A stretch of DNA of 64,000 nucleotides from Cydia pomonella. Its lineage: Eukaryota > Arthropoda > Insecta > Lepidoptera > Tortricidae. Made by a program: the position numbers and the translations under genes. The stretch covers positions 1,178,001 to 1,242,000 of the forward strand of contig NC_084727.1 of assembly GCF_033807575.1 (NCBI RefSeq), written 5' to 3'. Of this stretch, positions 31,393 through 40,152 are shown one piece after another. The notes under the pieces were generated by a model. That model was not told where the DNA came from. It saw only the letters and a list, made by a program, of their open reading frames with translations, and ran no database searches. Position 1 is the stretch's first letter, and each line of letters begins with the position of its first letter.

Positions 31393-32068
31393 AAGCCTTT
31401 TGTCCGGGTCTGCCTAAAACGTAGTCTGACTAATTCGCGTTATGCCTAGACCAACCGAGAAATAAGCGCACTGAGACTTAGGCCTAATGAGTTTTTGTCC
31501 AAATGCGAATCTGGCACAAGAAGACTTAGGCCTCTTGCATTATTGTCCAAAAGCGAATCTGGTACAGAGAGACTTACACTTATGTATTAAGTTTGTATCC
31601 AAAAGCGAATCTAGTGTTACTTCTCCTATAATAGATTTTTTCTAATAATTTCTTTTCCAAAAACATTTCCTCTTAAACGTAACTAGACAAAGTGGGGCTC
31701 CTTTTTCTGGGTAGTTTGCCCTCCGGGCATCTGAAGGTACCTAACGAACCTAACCTACCTAACTATTAACCGGACTAATTGTGACTTCCCTGAAAACAAT
31801 ACACTTTGGGGGGCGACTAGGAATTTCGCTACGCGGAACAAACGCGTTTAGAGCGTAGACCGAGCTACTCACTGGTAATTAGGCGTATCGCGAAATGGAC
31901 AAACAGCTACTTAGGCTTACTGCGTTTGGGACATATTGCGAAATAAGTAATATAAGTAATAGGTCAATATAGCGATTTAGACGAATAGCGAATTTCAAAT
32001 GAAGTTTTGTCATAACGCGAATTAGTCAGACTACGTTTTAGCCAGACCCGGACAAAAGGGAAAAAAGC
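31393..32068. repeat. MITE with CCTTTTGTCCGGGTCTG termini and internal tandem units
   Basis: CCTTTTGTCCGGGTCTGCCT pairs with the right end CAGACCCGGACAAAAGG, followed inward by AAACGTAGTCTGACTAATTC and its complement. Inside the left part the phrase 'gtccaaaagcgaatct' recurs three times at about 58-bp spacing (31498-31612). Confidence 0.75.
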
Positions 32069-32425
32069 ACTAGACAAATCTCGGCGAGAAACTGGCTTGC
32101 TGGCCGCGTATCCAAGTGTCCCGCGTATCCGTGTAGGTGGGAGAATCAACTTTTTAGCGTCACTCGTTGCCATGGTTACGATTAGTTGTCCAGGGGACAA
32201 AAGTTCATTGAAATACTGATAATTGAAATAAATTAAACTTGCGTTTTTGTGGTCGTTATAACCAATATCCATAATGGGCCCCCTACTAAGCATGTTAATA
32301 GAACGGCATACAACGTCTCTTCAAACAAACTGTGCCACTGTTGTCCCTTGGACAACGGGACAGGATAACAAAACAAAAAAAGTTGATTCACCCAGGTATA
32401 CGGTTTCTAGATGACTGCGAAACCC

Positions 32426-32552
32426 TAAGGGCCGGTACAGACGGACTGCAACTTGTATGGGAACTGCACGTCGACGTTGCAGTTGGAGTGCAGTCGGCAT
32501 GCAGTTCCCATACAAGTTGCAGTCGAGTTGCAGTCCGTCTGTACCGGCCCTA
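32426..32552. repeat. Hairpin MITE with GGGCCGGTACAGACGGACTG arms
   Basis: Left AGGGCCGGTACAGACGGACT plus GCAACTTGTATGGGAACTGC; the right arm is the complement in reverse order. The core has further short GCAGT inversions. Confidence 0.8.
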
Positions 32553-32698
32553 AACAGTGACCAAACTTCAGCAGGTACAGTCAACTAATTTGATTACTAG
32601 GCCACTACGAGTAGAACCATGTCATAATGAATCAATTTGTTTATCTTCTACGACAGTGCATAATTAATGGCGTGACATTGCATGAATTGCATCTAGTA

Positions 32699-33343
32699 AA
32701 CTGGTGGCCTAACGGTAAGAGCGTACGACTTGCAATCCGGAGGTCGCTTTTTCAAATCACGGCTCGTGCCATTGAGTTTTTCGGAACTTATGTTTTAAGA
32801 GAGGTATGGGCAATGTGAATGTCATCTCGCCTTGTGTGGTAGGGCACAGCACAGCGGATGTCATTCCAGATCTAGAGCAGAGCCCAACTGGGGAAGTACC
32901 TCCACCTTACAGAAAACCGCAGCCAAATAACACTAGACCCTACTCAGTGTTGTGTTCCTGCCGGTGAGTAAGGTTGCCAGAGCTCAACGAGGGGGGTGGG
33001 GTTAGGGTCGGCAACGCGCATGTAACTCCTCTGGAGTTGCAGGTGTACATAGGCTACGGAGACTGCTTACCATCAGGCAGGCCGTATGCTTGTTTGCCAC
33101 CGACGTAGTATAAAAAAAAAAATGTACGAAATATCATTTGATATTTACCAGTCGCTTTTCGGTGAAGGAAACATCGTGAAGAAACCGGACTAATAATCTC
33201 AACAAGGCCTAGTTTACCCCCTGGGTCGGATGGCAGTCGCTTTCGTAAAAACGAGTGCCTACCCCAAATCTTGGGATTTGTCAAGCTGACCCCAGGCTCC
33301 CATGAGTCGTGGCAAAATGCCGGGACAACTCGAGGAAGAAGAC
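32699..33343 (+). mobile_element. SINE family A variant with nested retroposon E
   Basis: The tRNA-like head at 32703-32775 has a damaged B box. The body is cut after 'ggaacttatgt' by a retroposon E copy and resumes at 'tgtacgaaatatcatttg' (33122). ATTGCATCTAGTA is perfectly duplicated at 32686-32698 and 33344-33356. The tail is 'cgaggaagaagac', matching the left end of 23540-23868. Confidence 0.85.
32797..33121 (+). mobile_element. Poly(A) retroposon E, nested full copy
   Basis: Starts AGAGAGGTATGGGCAATGTG and ends 'gccaccgacgtagtat' plus an A run. It is inserted within a SINE, so it is the younger of the two. Confidence 0.8.
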
Positions 33344-33363
33344 ATTGCATCTAGTACGAGTAG

Positions 33364-33525
33364 CAGTGGCGGATTTGCCCTAAGGCCAAGTAGGCCCGGG
33401 CCTAGGGCGGCAAGACATTAGGGGCAGCAAGGCGGCAGTCTATATGATGGGTGCTGAGAAAGGGGCTGCTACTAGTTACTACCAGGCCTGGGGCCTAGGG
33501 CGGCCAACACTGCAAATCCGCCACG
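33364..33525. repeat. Hairpin MITE with CAGTGGCGGATTTGC termini
   Basis: The left CAGTGGCGGATTTGC and right GCAAATCCGCCAC ends are inverted; inside, GGCCCGGGCCTAGGGCGGC pairs with GGCCTGGGGCCTAGGGCGGC only partly. It follows the SINE A target duplication directly. Confidence 0.7.
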
Positions 33526-33734
33526 ACGAGTAGTTAAAGCGACAAGGTTCTATACTGGCATAGGAATCAAATCGGTTGAATGTAAGGCAAATATGTATAC
33601 ACGACCTTATTGCCTATACATTAAAGTAGTGTATACATATTTTTGACACTTTGTCCGTGTCGATATTTCATATCTAATGTACAGTTACTCTGGAGGTCTA
33701 TTTCAATTTATACTTTTCGTATTTGTGTAATATT

Positions 33735-33862
33735 CTGAGCTATAACCGCGATAATCGAGTTCGTCTATTGCGGGCATTTTTCTCTGTCACTCTAATTACG
33801 TCTTAGTGATAGTAAAAGAGAAAGGTCCCCGCAATTTGCGAATTTCGATTTTCGCGGTAGGC
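33735..33862. repeat. Hairpin MITE (GCGGGCATTTTTCTCTGTC type)
   Basis: 'ataaccgcgataatcga' and ATTGCGGGCATTTTTCTCTG pair loosely with 'agagaaaggtccccgcaatt' and 'tcgattttcgcggta'. A second copy is at 57178-57295. Confidence 0.6.
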
Positions 33863-34376
33863 CCACTGTTCCGAGCCACGTCCGACACAGTACAGTCTAC
33901 AACTACATTTTTTTTTTTCAATAAAATACAGTGGTTACTGACTTAATATTAAATACAACGTCTCGCAAAACTGTTTGCACAGCTTGACTGTGGGATCCGT
34001 GGGTCTATGCTAGTTTAGGTACATGTTAATTGCTCTCACCCCGCGTGTGTGACAGCGACACACAGCGCGTCTCAGCGCAGCACGCAGGCCGCCCTGAGGG
34101 CCTACCGCGAACCAGGTTCGACGTGTTGCCTCTCTGTCGCACTTGTACATTTGTACGTAAATATGACAGGGAGGCAACACGTCGAACGTGGTTCGCGGTA
34201 GGCCCTCTGTTCCGAGTCACGTCCTATACAGTACAGTCTACAACTACATCTGTCCCGCTCTCGGCCCGCGTGTGTGACAGCGACACACAGCGCGTCTCCA
34301 CGGACCACCCAGGCCGCCCTGTTCCGAGTCACGTCCTATACAGTACAGTCTACAACTACATCTGTCCCGCTCTCAC
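33862..34376 (-). pseudogene. Partial tandem copies of the WDR34-like exon 2
   Basis: Segments equivalent to the 3' part of the exon at 34377-34546 and its donor recur. CCGCGTGTGTGA lies at 34041 and 34266 as well as 34378, with 112 bases between the last two and 225 between the first two; a 111-base MITE accounts for the larger step. A further fragment ('gttccgagccacgtccgacac') is at 33870. The minus strand of the 34220-34333 copy still reads RNRAAWVVRGDALCVAVTHA, but its donor GGTGAG has become GCCGAG; the 34041 copy keeps GGTGAG. All lack the exon's 5' half and acceptor. Confidence 0.8.
34098..34208. repeat. Hairpin MITE inside the copied exon
   Basis: AGGGCCTACCGCGAACCAGG plus TTCGACGTGTTGCCTC pairs with GAGGCAACACGTCGAACGTG plus GTTCGCGGTAGGCCCT. 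A related hairpin (GGGCCTACCG..CGGTAGACCCTC) is at 60433-60553. Confidence 0.8.
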
Positions 34377-34546
34377 CCCGCGTGTGTGACTGCGACGCAC
34401 AGCGCGTCTCCACGGAGAACGCAAGCCGCCCTGTTTCGAGCCACGTCCCACACGGTACTGTCGGCGTCGGCGGCTCCGCACACTACCGCTGTGGGCGCGC
34501 CGGGCACCCACGCTGCGCACGTCACTGGCACGTCCAGGCAAATTAT
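34377..34546 (-). CDS. DYNC2I2: WDR34/DYNC2I2-like, exon 2
   Basis: On the minus strand: acceptor TCTTGTTTACAG, 170 bases, donor GG/GTGAGAG. It enters in phase 0 after LSPLK and leaves in phase 2. It encodes IICLDVPVTCAAWVPGAPTA, then VVCGAADADSTVWDVARN and AACVLRGDALCVAVTHAG. The 'W.PG.PT.VV..AAD.DSTVWD' block is a WD40 repeat and lines up with the penultimate repeat of dynein-2 intermediate chain 2 without a gap. The exon is strongly GC-biased compared with exon 1. Its 3' part has been copied at least three times further downstream. Confidence 0.8.
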
Positions 34547-35000
34547 CTGTAAACAAGATTGTGACAACGCCGATCTTTAGAGTGTCTACAGATTACCATC
34601 CTTCAATCCCTTCAATTTTGCCCGCGAAAAGCAAGCGTGAGAACCGAACGCTACACAATTCGGTCTTCGAAAAGAAACCGAGCTGAAGGCTTGGCCCCGA
34701 CCCTCGGATCGATAAGATGAAGAGGGCCTATCGCCAACATCGAGTAACCCAATATACTTACCTGCCTCTCTATCTCTCTTAGATATTCGAGCGACTGGGA
34801 GGCACGTTTTACGATTTCTCGATGTTGGTGGGCCCTCTGTTTTGTACCTCTTGGCTACGTGCGATACTCATAAGATGTATTTGAAAATAAATATAAATCT
34901 ATCGTCATTAGATTTCCGTTCTCGAACTAACTTACATCATGAAAATAAATATTTATTTATACAGTTACATTCTCAAAAAGTGGGATAAAAGGAAGTTTAC

Positions 35001-36224
35001 CTTTAAAGGACTGAGTTGATTGACGTGGTACAATCTCAGCTCCGAATCCATAGAGACAGACAGGAATACCCCCGGCTTCTGCGGGCTGAACACCACGCTC
35101 AAAACGCAGGTCTTGTGTCCTTCTAGCACCTCGAACACAGGGTCAACCATCGTGCTATCCGCAATCGCCTGAAATGACTTTATCTTACACAAGAACAGCT
35201 TCCCACATTTCGTTCCAACAGCGAATATGTCGTCAGAAATCTTCTCATCCCACGGTCTGAGCGGATAAGTTTTCACGAAATCGAAGCAGGTGATGTCAGG
35301 CGTCGCCATCTTACGAGAACCGTTGACGCTGTAGCAGTAAATGTTCTCGAACTTTCCTGGATTCGCATTCACCTGCCATACGTTTATAGTTCCATCGCTG
35401 CCTGAAGAAATTAAGATCTGGTCGGAGCCGCATCTGCGTTTACCAGTATTCACTACATGCATGGTCAAATATGTGTTGGTAAGAGTAGAGTCCGCCCACA
35501 TAAGGAAAGAGACCCGTTTAGAACCGTGGCAGCCAGCAGGGGAAGTCAATTGTACATTTTCTTCAACTGTATTAGAGCCTAATTTACTGCTGCAGAAAAC
35601 TACTTCTCCAGAGCTTGTTCCATAAGCTAAAATCGGCATGCTGTGATGATATTTAAGCACGCTTACGCAGTTTTTCTCAGTAATATCTAAGAGGTGAACA
35701 AAGTTGTCATTAGCAGAGCGCTTGGCTGTATAAATCCGAATCAAACCAGAGTGCTCACACCATTCTTCATGCTGAGATTTTCCTACAGATACAGCTAGAG
35801 AGTTACCTGCGCTGCTGAAACTAAGATCGAGGACTCTGGAGCTCTGATGGTCACCGGCGCCGTGCGGCGTGTCTGTATTTACTTTGATTTCTTGAAACAG
35901 TTTAGCTGTAGCGACATCTTCTTCATCGGAATCAGATGAGAAAAACTCTTGATCGCGTTGGTCTAATTGCTCTAACATAGTAGGCACAACTCGCCTTAAG
36001 AACTGATTCAGACCTGGAGGGGGGTATTCATGAAGCGTAGCGTGCGCGTTCAAATCTTCAGGGGTGACAACGCATCCCGAATCTTTGGACAAATTAGTTT
36101 GGCACCCGGTGCCGGTTTCCCCAAACTCTGTGGTCTGCGTAGAACTGGTGGTTTCCGAGCGCTTATTCGTGCTTCTCGAGTCGAATCCTACCGCTTCGCT
36201 ATCATAGCCGCTTAAATTAGACAT
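35001..36224 (-). CDS. DYNC2I2: WDR34/DYNC2I2-like dynein-2 intermediate chain, exon 1
   Basis: 408 codons from ATG at 36224 to donor AAG/GTAAAC at 35001. An in-frame GTG three codons upstream could extend it, but ATG is the sensible start. Spliced with 34377-34546 and 27381-27474 the protein is 495 aa, close to the family's usual length. Residues 1-125 are Ser/Thr/acidic and carry two LC8-type motifs (TQT at 29-31, CQT at 41-43), the position where the family binds dynein light chains. A helical EYPPPGLNQFLRRVVPTMLE segment follows, then a WD40 propeller, with FSSAGNSLAVSV, SSGSDGTINVWQV and GHKTCVLSVVFSPQKPGVFL as clear strands. Dynein-2 drives retrograde transport in cilia; in an insect this means ciliated sensory neurons. 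Product and symbol are inferred from domain order and C-terminal alignment. Confidence 0.82.
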
Positions 36225-36927
36225 CCTTAACACTTATTTATCTACCTAAATTAGGAGCGACACACGTTACCTATTCGAAGTTTATGTTGTCAACGTTGCT
36301 ATGACAACACGTTTGTTTAGTAAAAACAAAAGGAGAAAACGTGCCAGTAGTATTGCAAGCAAAAAAGGTGGAACATTATAGTTTCACACTTTTCGGGGAA
36401 AAGTGCCAGTAACAATAGAAAACATACACTTTATGCTGATAAGGTTATAAGGCAAGTTAAATATGTTATGAAAAATTATAGTGCGGGTTGACTGGCACGA
36501 GCTATGTAGAAGCGTATTTCGACCTAAATACATAAATTAAAGCAGTAATCTTGTTCTAACAAATGAAGTAAAATATAAACTTGTAATATGCGTCGTGCTC
36601 ATGCAACCTCTAAATTTCTTCTCAAATTTAGACATGGCAGCACTGATTTGAGTGTCAACGCTTGCGTAAATGTCAGACATATGTCAGACGTTCAGACGTA
36701 GTGTCAGTTTACTCAGTTTTGAGGTTAACTGATCGACATTGGCAGAATCATCAACACCTTGATGGAGCCATAACACGAAAAATTGATTGATTGATTGATG
36801 GAGTTAATAGTTAATGATGTACCATTAATTTATTAAAATGTACTATGGTCCCATGATATCTTAAATTATTAACGAAAATAAATTGTACACATTATAAACG
36901 TTTCACATTATTGCGCGTATCTGCGAT
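36225..36927. promoter_or_regulatory. Shared upstream region of two divergent genes
   Basis: Separates the WDR34-like start (36224, -) from the zinc-finger start (36928, +). It contains a perfect RFX X-box at 36295-36308, a run of (GATT)n near 36784, and TCAGT initiator-like motifs near 36703-36715. No TE terminus recognised, unusual for this window. Confidence 0.55.
36295..36308. promoter_or_regulatory. X-box (RFX binding site)
   Basis: GTTGCTATGACAAC satisfies every position of the ciliary X-box consensus RYYNYYATRRNRAC. It lies 71 bases upstream of the WDR34-like ATG, within the usual distance for RFX-controlled ciliary genes. Binding is an inference. Confidence 0.75.
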
Positions 36928-37222
36928 ATGTCGCAAAAATCTATCGTTAAGGCAGACTTACCTATAAAAGAAGAACCATGCGAGGTGTACTTGAAAAAGG
37001 AGCCACAAGAAGTAACAGAGGAGTCAGAGAAAGGAAGAGAAGATTCAGAACAATCTGAGACAGTTTCACAATCGATTGTGAAAACCGAAAGAGTGCGAAT
37101 AAAAGATGAACCCGTTTGGGAGAATAATACGTTTTTCGAGCCAGTGCGTGTAAAAGTTGAAGTTGAGGAAGACTTACCTCACCTCGAGGTCCCGGTTCAG
37201 GATATCCATGGATCCATCTCTG
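36928..37222 (+). CDS. C2H2 zinc-finger gene, exon 1 (acidic N-terminus)
   Basis: ATG at 36928, 98 codons plus one base to donor CTG/GTAAGT at 37222. It encodes a Glu/Lys/Val-rich segment with repeated PIKEEP, LKKEP, IVKTE, RIKDEP and VRVKVEVEE phrases. Several fit the SUMO consensus psi-K-x-E, common in the N-terminal part of insect C2H2 transcription factors. No ZAD or KRAB domain is visible. The frame continues into the intron for 27 codons, but the donor is strong and the phase (1) fits the finger exon at 52751. Divergent from the WDR34-like gene. Confidence 0.75.
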
Positions 37223-37429
37223 GTAAGTGGCTGAAACATGTTTTTAAATCTCAGATACTAAAGTCACAATTCAATTGGCTAATCTTTCTAACCAATCTAT
37301 GATTTTAGTACAAAATTGGTAGAAAATTGCCATATAAACTGTCATTTTATTATTTGGATTATAAGCTGGTGAAGTTCTTGAGGGATATGACAACCGGAAT
37401 AGGCCAACGTAAAAAAACCTTCTTCTAAC

Positions 37430-37510
37430 ACAAATTGACTAAGTCCCACGGAAAGCTCAAGAAGGTTTGTGTTGGGGGTACTCAGACAATGATATATTTA
37501 TTATACAAAT
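37430..37510 (-). repeat. SINE family B, 3' fragment
   Basis: 'acacaaattgactaagtcccac' and 'ggtttgtgttgggggtactcagacaatgatata', the minus-strand 3' end of the family. Confidence 0.7.
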
Positions 37511-37534
37511 ACTAAAAAAAAATATTTTATTGTG

Positions 37535-38255
37535 TCTTCTTCTTCTTCTTCTTCTTCTTTAGCCCTTCTCTACCCTTTGGGTGTAGGCCTCCTTCATTTT
37601 ATGCCACTCGTCACGGTTCTGTGCGACCTGGAGCCACTTCTTCCCCGCAGTCCTTTTGATGTCGTCGTCCCAACGCATCTGGGGTCTACTTTGAGGACGT
37701 TCCTCCCCCCATGGTCGCCACTCCAGTAGACATTTGCTCCACGAATCGGTTTTTCGTGCTATATGACCGGCCCATTCCCACTTCAGTCTGGCTACGCGTT
37801 TTACAACATCGGTGACCTTGCTCTTCTGTCTCAGCCACTCATTCGTTTTACGGTCTCTCAATGTGATCCCAACCAGTTTTCTCTCTAGCGCCCGTTGGAC
37901 AACGCTTAACTTATGTAGTATGTCCTTGGTGAAGACCCAGGTTTCGGCTCCATAAGTGAGAACTGGCAGGATACATTGGTCAAATATGCGGGCTTTTTGT
38001 TCGGCTTTAAATTTCATTTTGAAGGCAAACTCTAAATTCGAATAGGCTGCCCAGGCTAGTCGTACTCGTCTGTTGATCTCATTGGTTTGGTTCCTCTTCC
38101 CGGTCACTATCTCTTGTCCCAAATATACGTATTTATCGACAGTTTCGATGGCGGTATTGTCAACTGTGATATTCGCCTTGACTTCCGTATTGGTCATAAC
38201 TTTTGTCTTGTCTAGATTCATTTCCAGGCATTCATTATTGTGTATGATAGCATAT
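37535..38255 (-). pseudogene. RTE LINE, truncated reverse transcriptase
   Basis: Open for about 230 residues on the minus strand. It begins in AIIHNNECLEMNLDKTKVM and includes DKYVYLGQEIV, RIFDQCILPVLTYGAETWVF, RLKWEWAGHIAR, and PQMRWDDDIKRTAGKKWLQV with AQNRDEW. These are the C-terminal third of RTE-like elements. The catalytic domain is missing. The tail is (AAG)n, seen as (CTT)n at 37535-37559. The first few codons of the open frame belong to the neighbouring repeat. Confidence 0.85.
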
Positions 38256-38261
38256 AAAAAA

Positions 38262-39365
38262 GCGGCCAAGTGCGAGTCGGACTCGCCCATGAAGGGTTCC
38301 GTACCATTTATGACGTATTAAAAAAAACTACTTACTAGATCTTGTTCAAACCAATTTTCGGTGGAAGTTTGCATAGTAATGTATATCATATATTTTTTTT
38401 AGATTTTTCATTCTGTTATTTTAGAAGTTACAGGGGGGGGGGACACATTTTTTCACTTTGGAAGTGTCTCTCGCGCAAACTATTCAGTTTAGAAAAAAAA
38501 TGATAGTAGGAACTTAAATATCATTTTTGAAGACCTATCCATAGATATGCCACACGTATGGGTTTGATGAAAAAAAATTTTTTTTTTTAATTTTATGACG
38601 TATTAAAAAAAACTACTTACCAGATCTCGTTCAAACCAATTTTCGGTGGAAGTTTGCATGGTAATGTATATCATATATTTTTTTTGATTTTTCATTCTTT
38701 TATTTTAGAAGTTACAGGGAGGGGGGGGGGGACACAAATTTTTTCACTTTGGAAGTGTCTCTCGCGCAAACTATTCAGTTTAGAAAAAATTGTTATTAGA
38801 AACCTAAATATCATTTTTGAAGACCTATCCATAGATACCCCACACGTATGGGTTTGATGAAAAAAATTTTTTTTCAAAATTTTATAACGTATTAAAAAAA
38901 ACTACTTACTAGATCTCGTTCAAACCAATTTTCGGTGGAAGTTTGCATGGCAATGTATATCATATATTTTTTTTAGATTTTTCATTTTGTTATTTTAGAA
39001 GTTACGGGGGGGGGGGGCACACATTTTACCACTTTGGAAGTGTCTCTCGCGCAAACTATTCAGCTTAGAAAAAAATGATATTAGAAACCTCAATATCATT
39101 TTTAAAGACCTATCCAAAGATACCCCACACGTATGGGTTTGATGAAAAAAGATTTTTTGAGTTTCAGTTCTAAGTATGGGGAACGAAACGGGAATGTAAA
39201 CATCCTAATGCGGTTCATAGAATACATCTACTTACCAAGTTTGAACTGTATAGCTCTTATAGTTTCGGAAAAAAGTGGTGGTGACATAATCAGACAGACA
39301 GACGGACACGACGAATCTATAAGGGTTCCGTTTTTTGCCATTTGGCTACGGAACCCTAAAAAGGT
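38262..39365 (-). mobile_element. GGGTTCCGTA element with triplicated core
   Basis: Starts 'gcggccaagtgcgagtcgga' and ends 'ggctacggaaccctaaa', the reverse of 21221-21768. The middle segment (TGACGTATTAAAAAAAACTA, 'ccaattttcggtggaagttt', a poly(G) run, 'aagtgtctctcgcgcaaact', 'ccacacgtatgggtttgatg') occurs three times, starting at 38311, 38596 and 38885. Confidence 0.8.
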
Positions 39366-39718
39366 ACAATAATATACACCGTGTTTTTTTTGATTTGCGT
39401 TAATTTCGAGGGTGCATTCCTGAGCTTAAATTAAGTAATTTTCTCAAAGACACCGATATTCTAATTAACTCCATTTCGGAGATAATCAATCATAATTTTT
39501 TATATTATAAGGCCCTTACGAGCGTGTACACTTGCCTTAGGGCCTGTTTACTTATTGATTAGTGTTTAGTGCGAGTACATACATTTGCTACTAAACGTAC
39601 GTACTATCTCGGACGATCGATGTTAGAAATGACATTGATATGTCACAGTTTTCAATTGTTTGGTTGAGTTAAATGTAATGCCCATGATACAACAACGCTA
39701 TATGCAACATTTAGTTAC

Positions 39719-39857
39719 TGTTTAAACGTATCTATGCATATATATGTAGCCATAGTAGATCATTAACTCAGTTGCAATTACACCTGCATCGAAGAAACAT
39801 GTCTTTTACTGTGTAACCTCCCCCTACATTCAAAAATGAGCTTTAACCGAAGGAACA
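39719..39857 (+). repeat. 5' LTR of the BEL element
   Basis: 139 bp, TG...CA termini, unusually short for this group. Contains ATGCATATATATGTAG, a possible TATA-like region. Confidence 0.92.
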
Positions 39858-39859
39858 TA

Positions 39860-39881
39860 TGGTCCAAAATCGAACCGGATC
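39860..39881 (+). other. Primer-binding site of the BEL element
   Basis: TGGTCC...CGAACCGG, two bases after the LTR. Its complement has the form of a tRNA 3' end: a GGTTCGA T-loop, then a stem and GACCA. The tRNA species is not determined. Confidence 0.65.
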
Positions 39882-40152
39882 AAGTACGGGAGTGATGCAG
39901 GCGGCCGGCCGGCGAATACAATAGGGAGCGCATTCCTTAAGAGATAAGCGGAGTTGTTTACGTTGTTTAGTGAAGATTTAAGTAATGTTAAATAATTATT
40001 GATTTATAACAAACAGGAAAGTGATTGCAAGTGTGATTTACAAACTATTTGGCGTAAAGATAACTTCGTGTGTTGGAACTATTGACTTTGATACCTAGTG
40101 ACAATTATCTGATTAATTATAAAGTGAATAAATAAGTGAATAAATTACTAAA

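Noticed and set aside
33588..33660. Small hairpin ATATGTATACAC / GTGTATACATAT
   Set aside because: Short, AT-rich and isolated; could be chance or a MITE remnant, with no basis for a functional call.
34030..34389. 119-codon plus-strand frame and its neighbours
   Set aside because: Antisense shadow of the copied WDR34-like exon; the repeat of CDSDTQRVST simply reflects the 112-base period.
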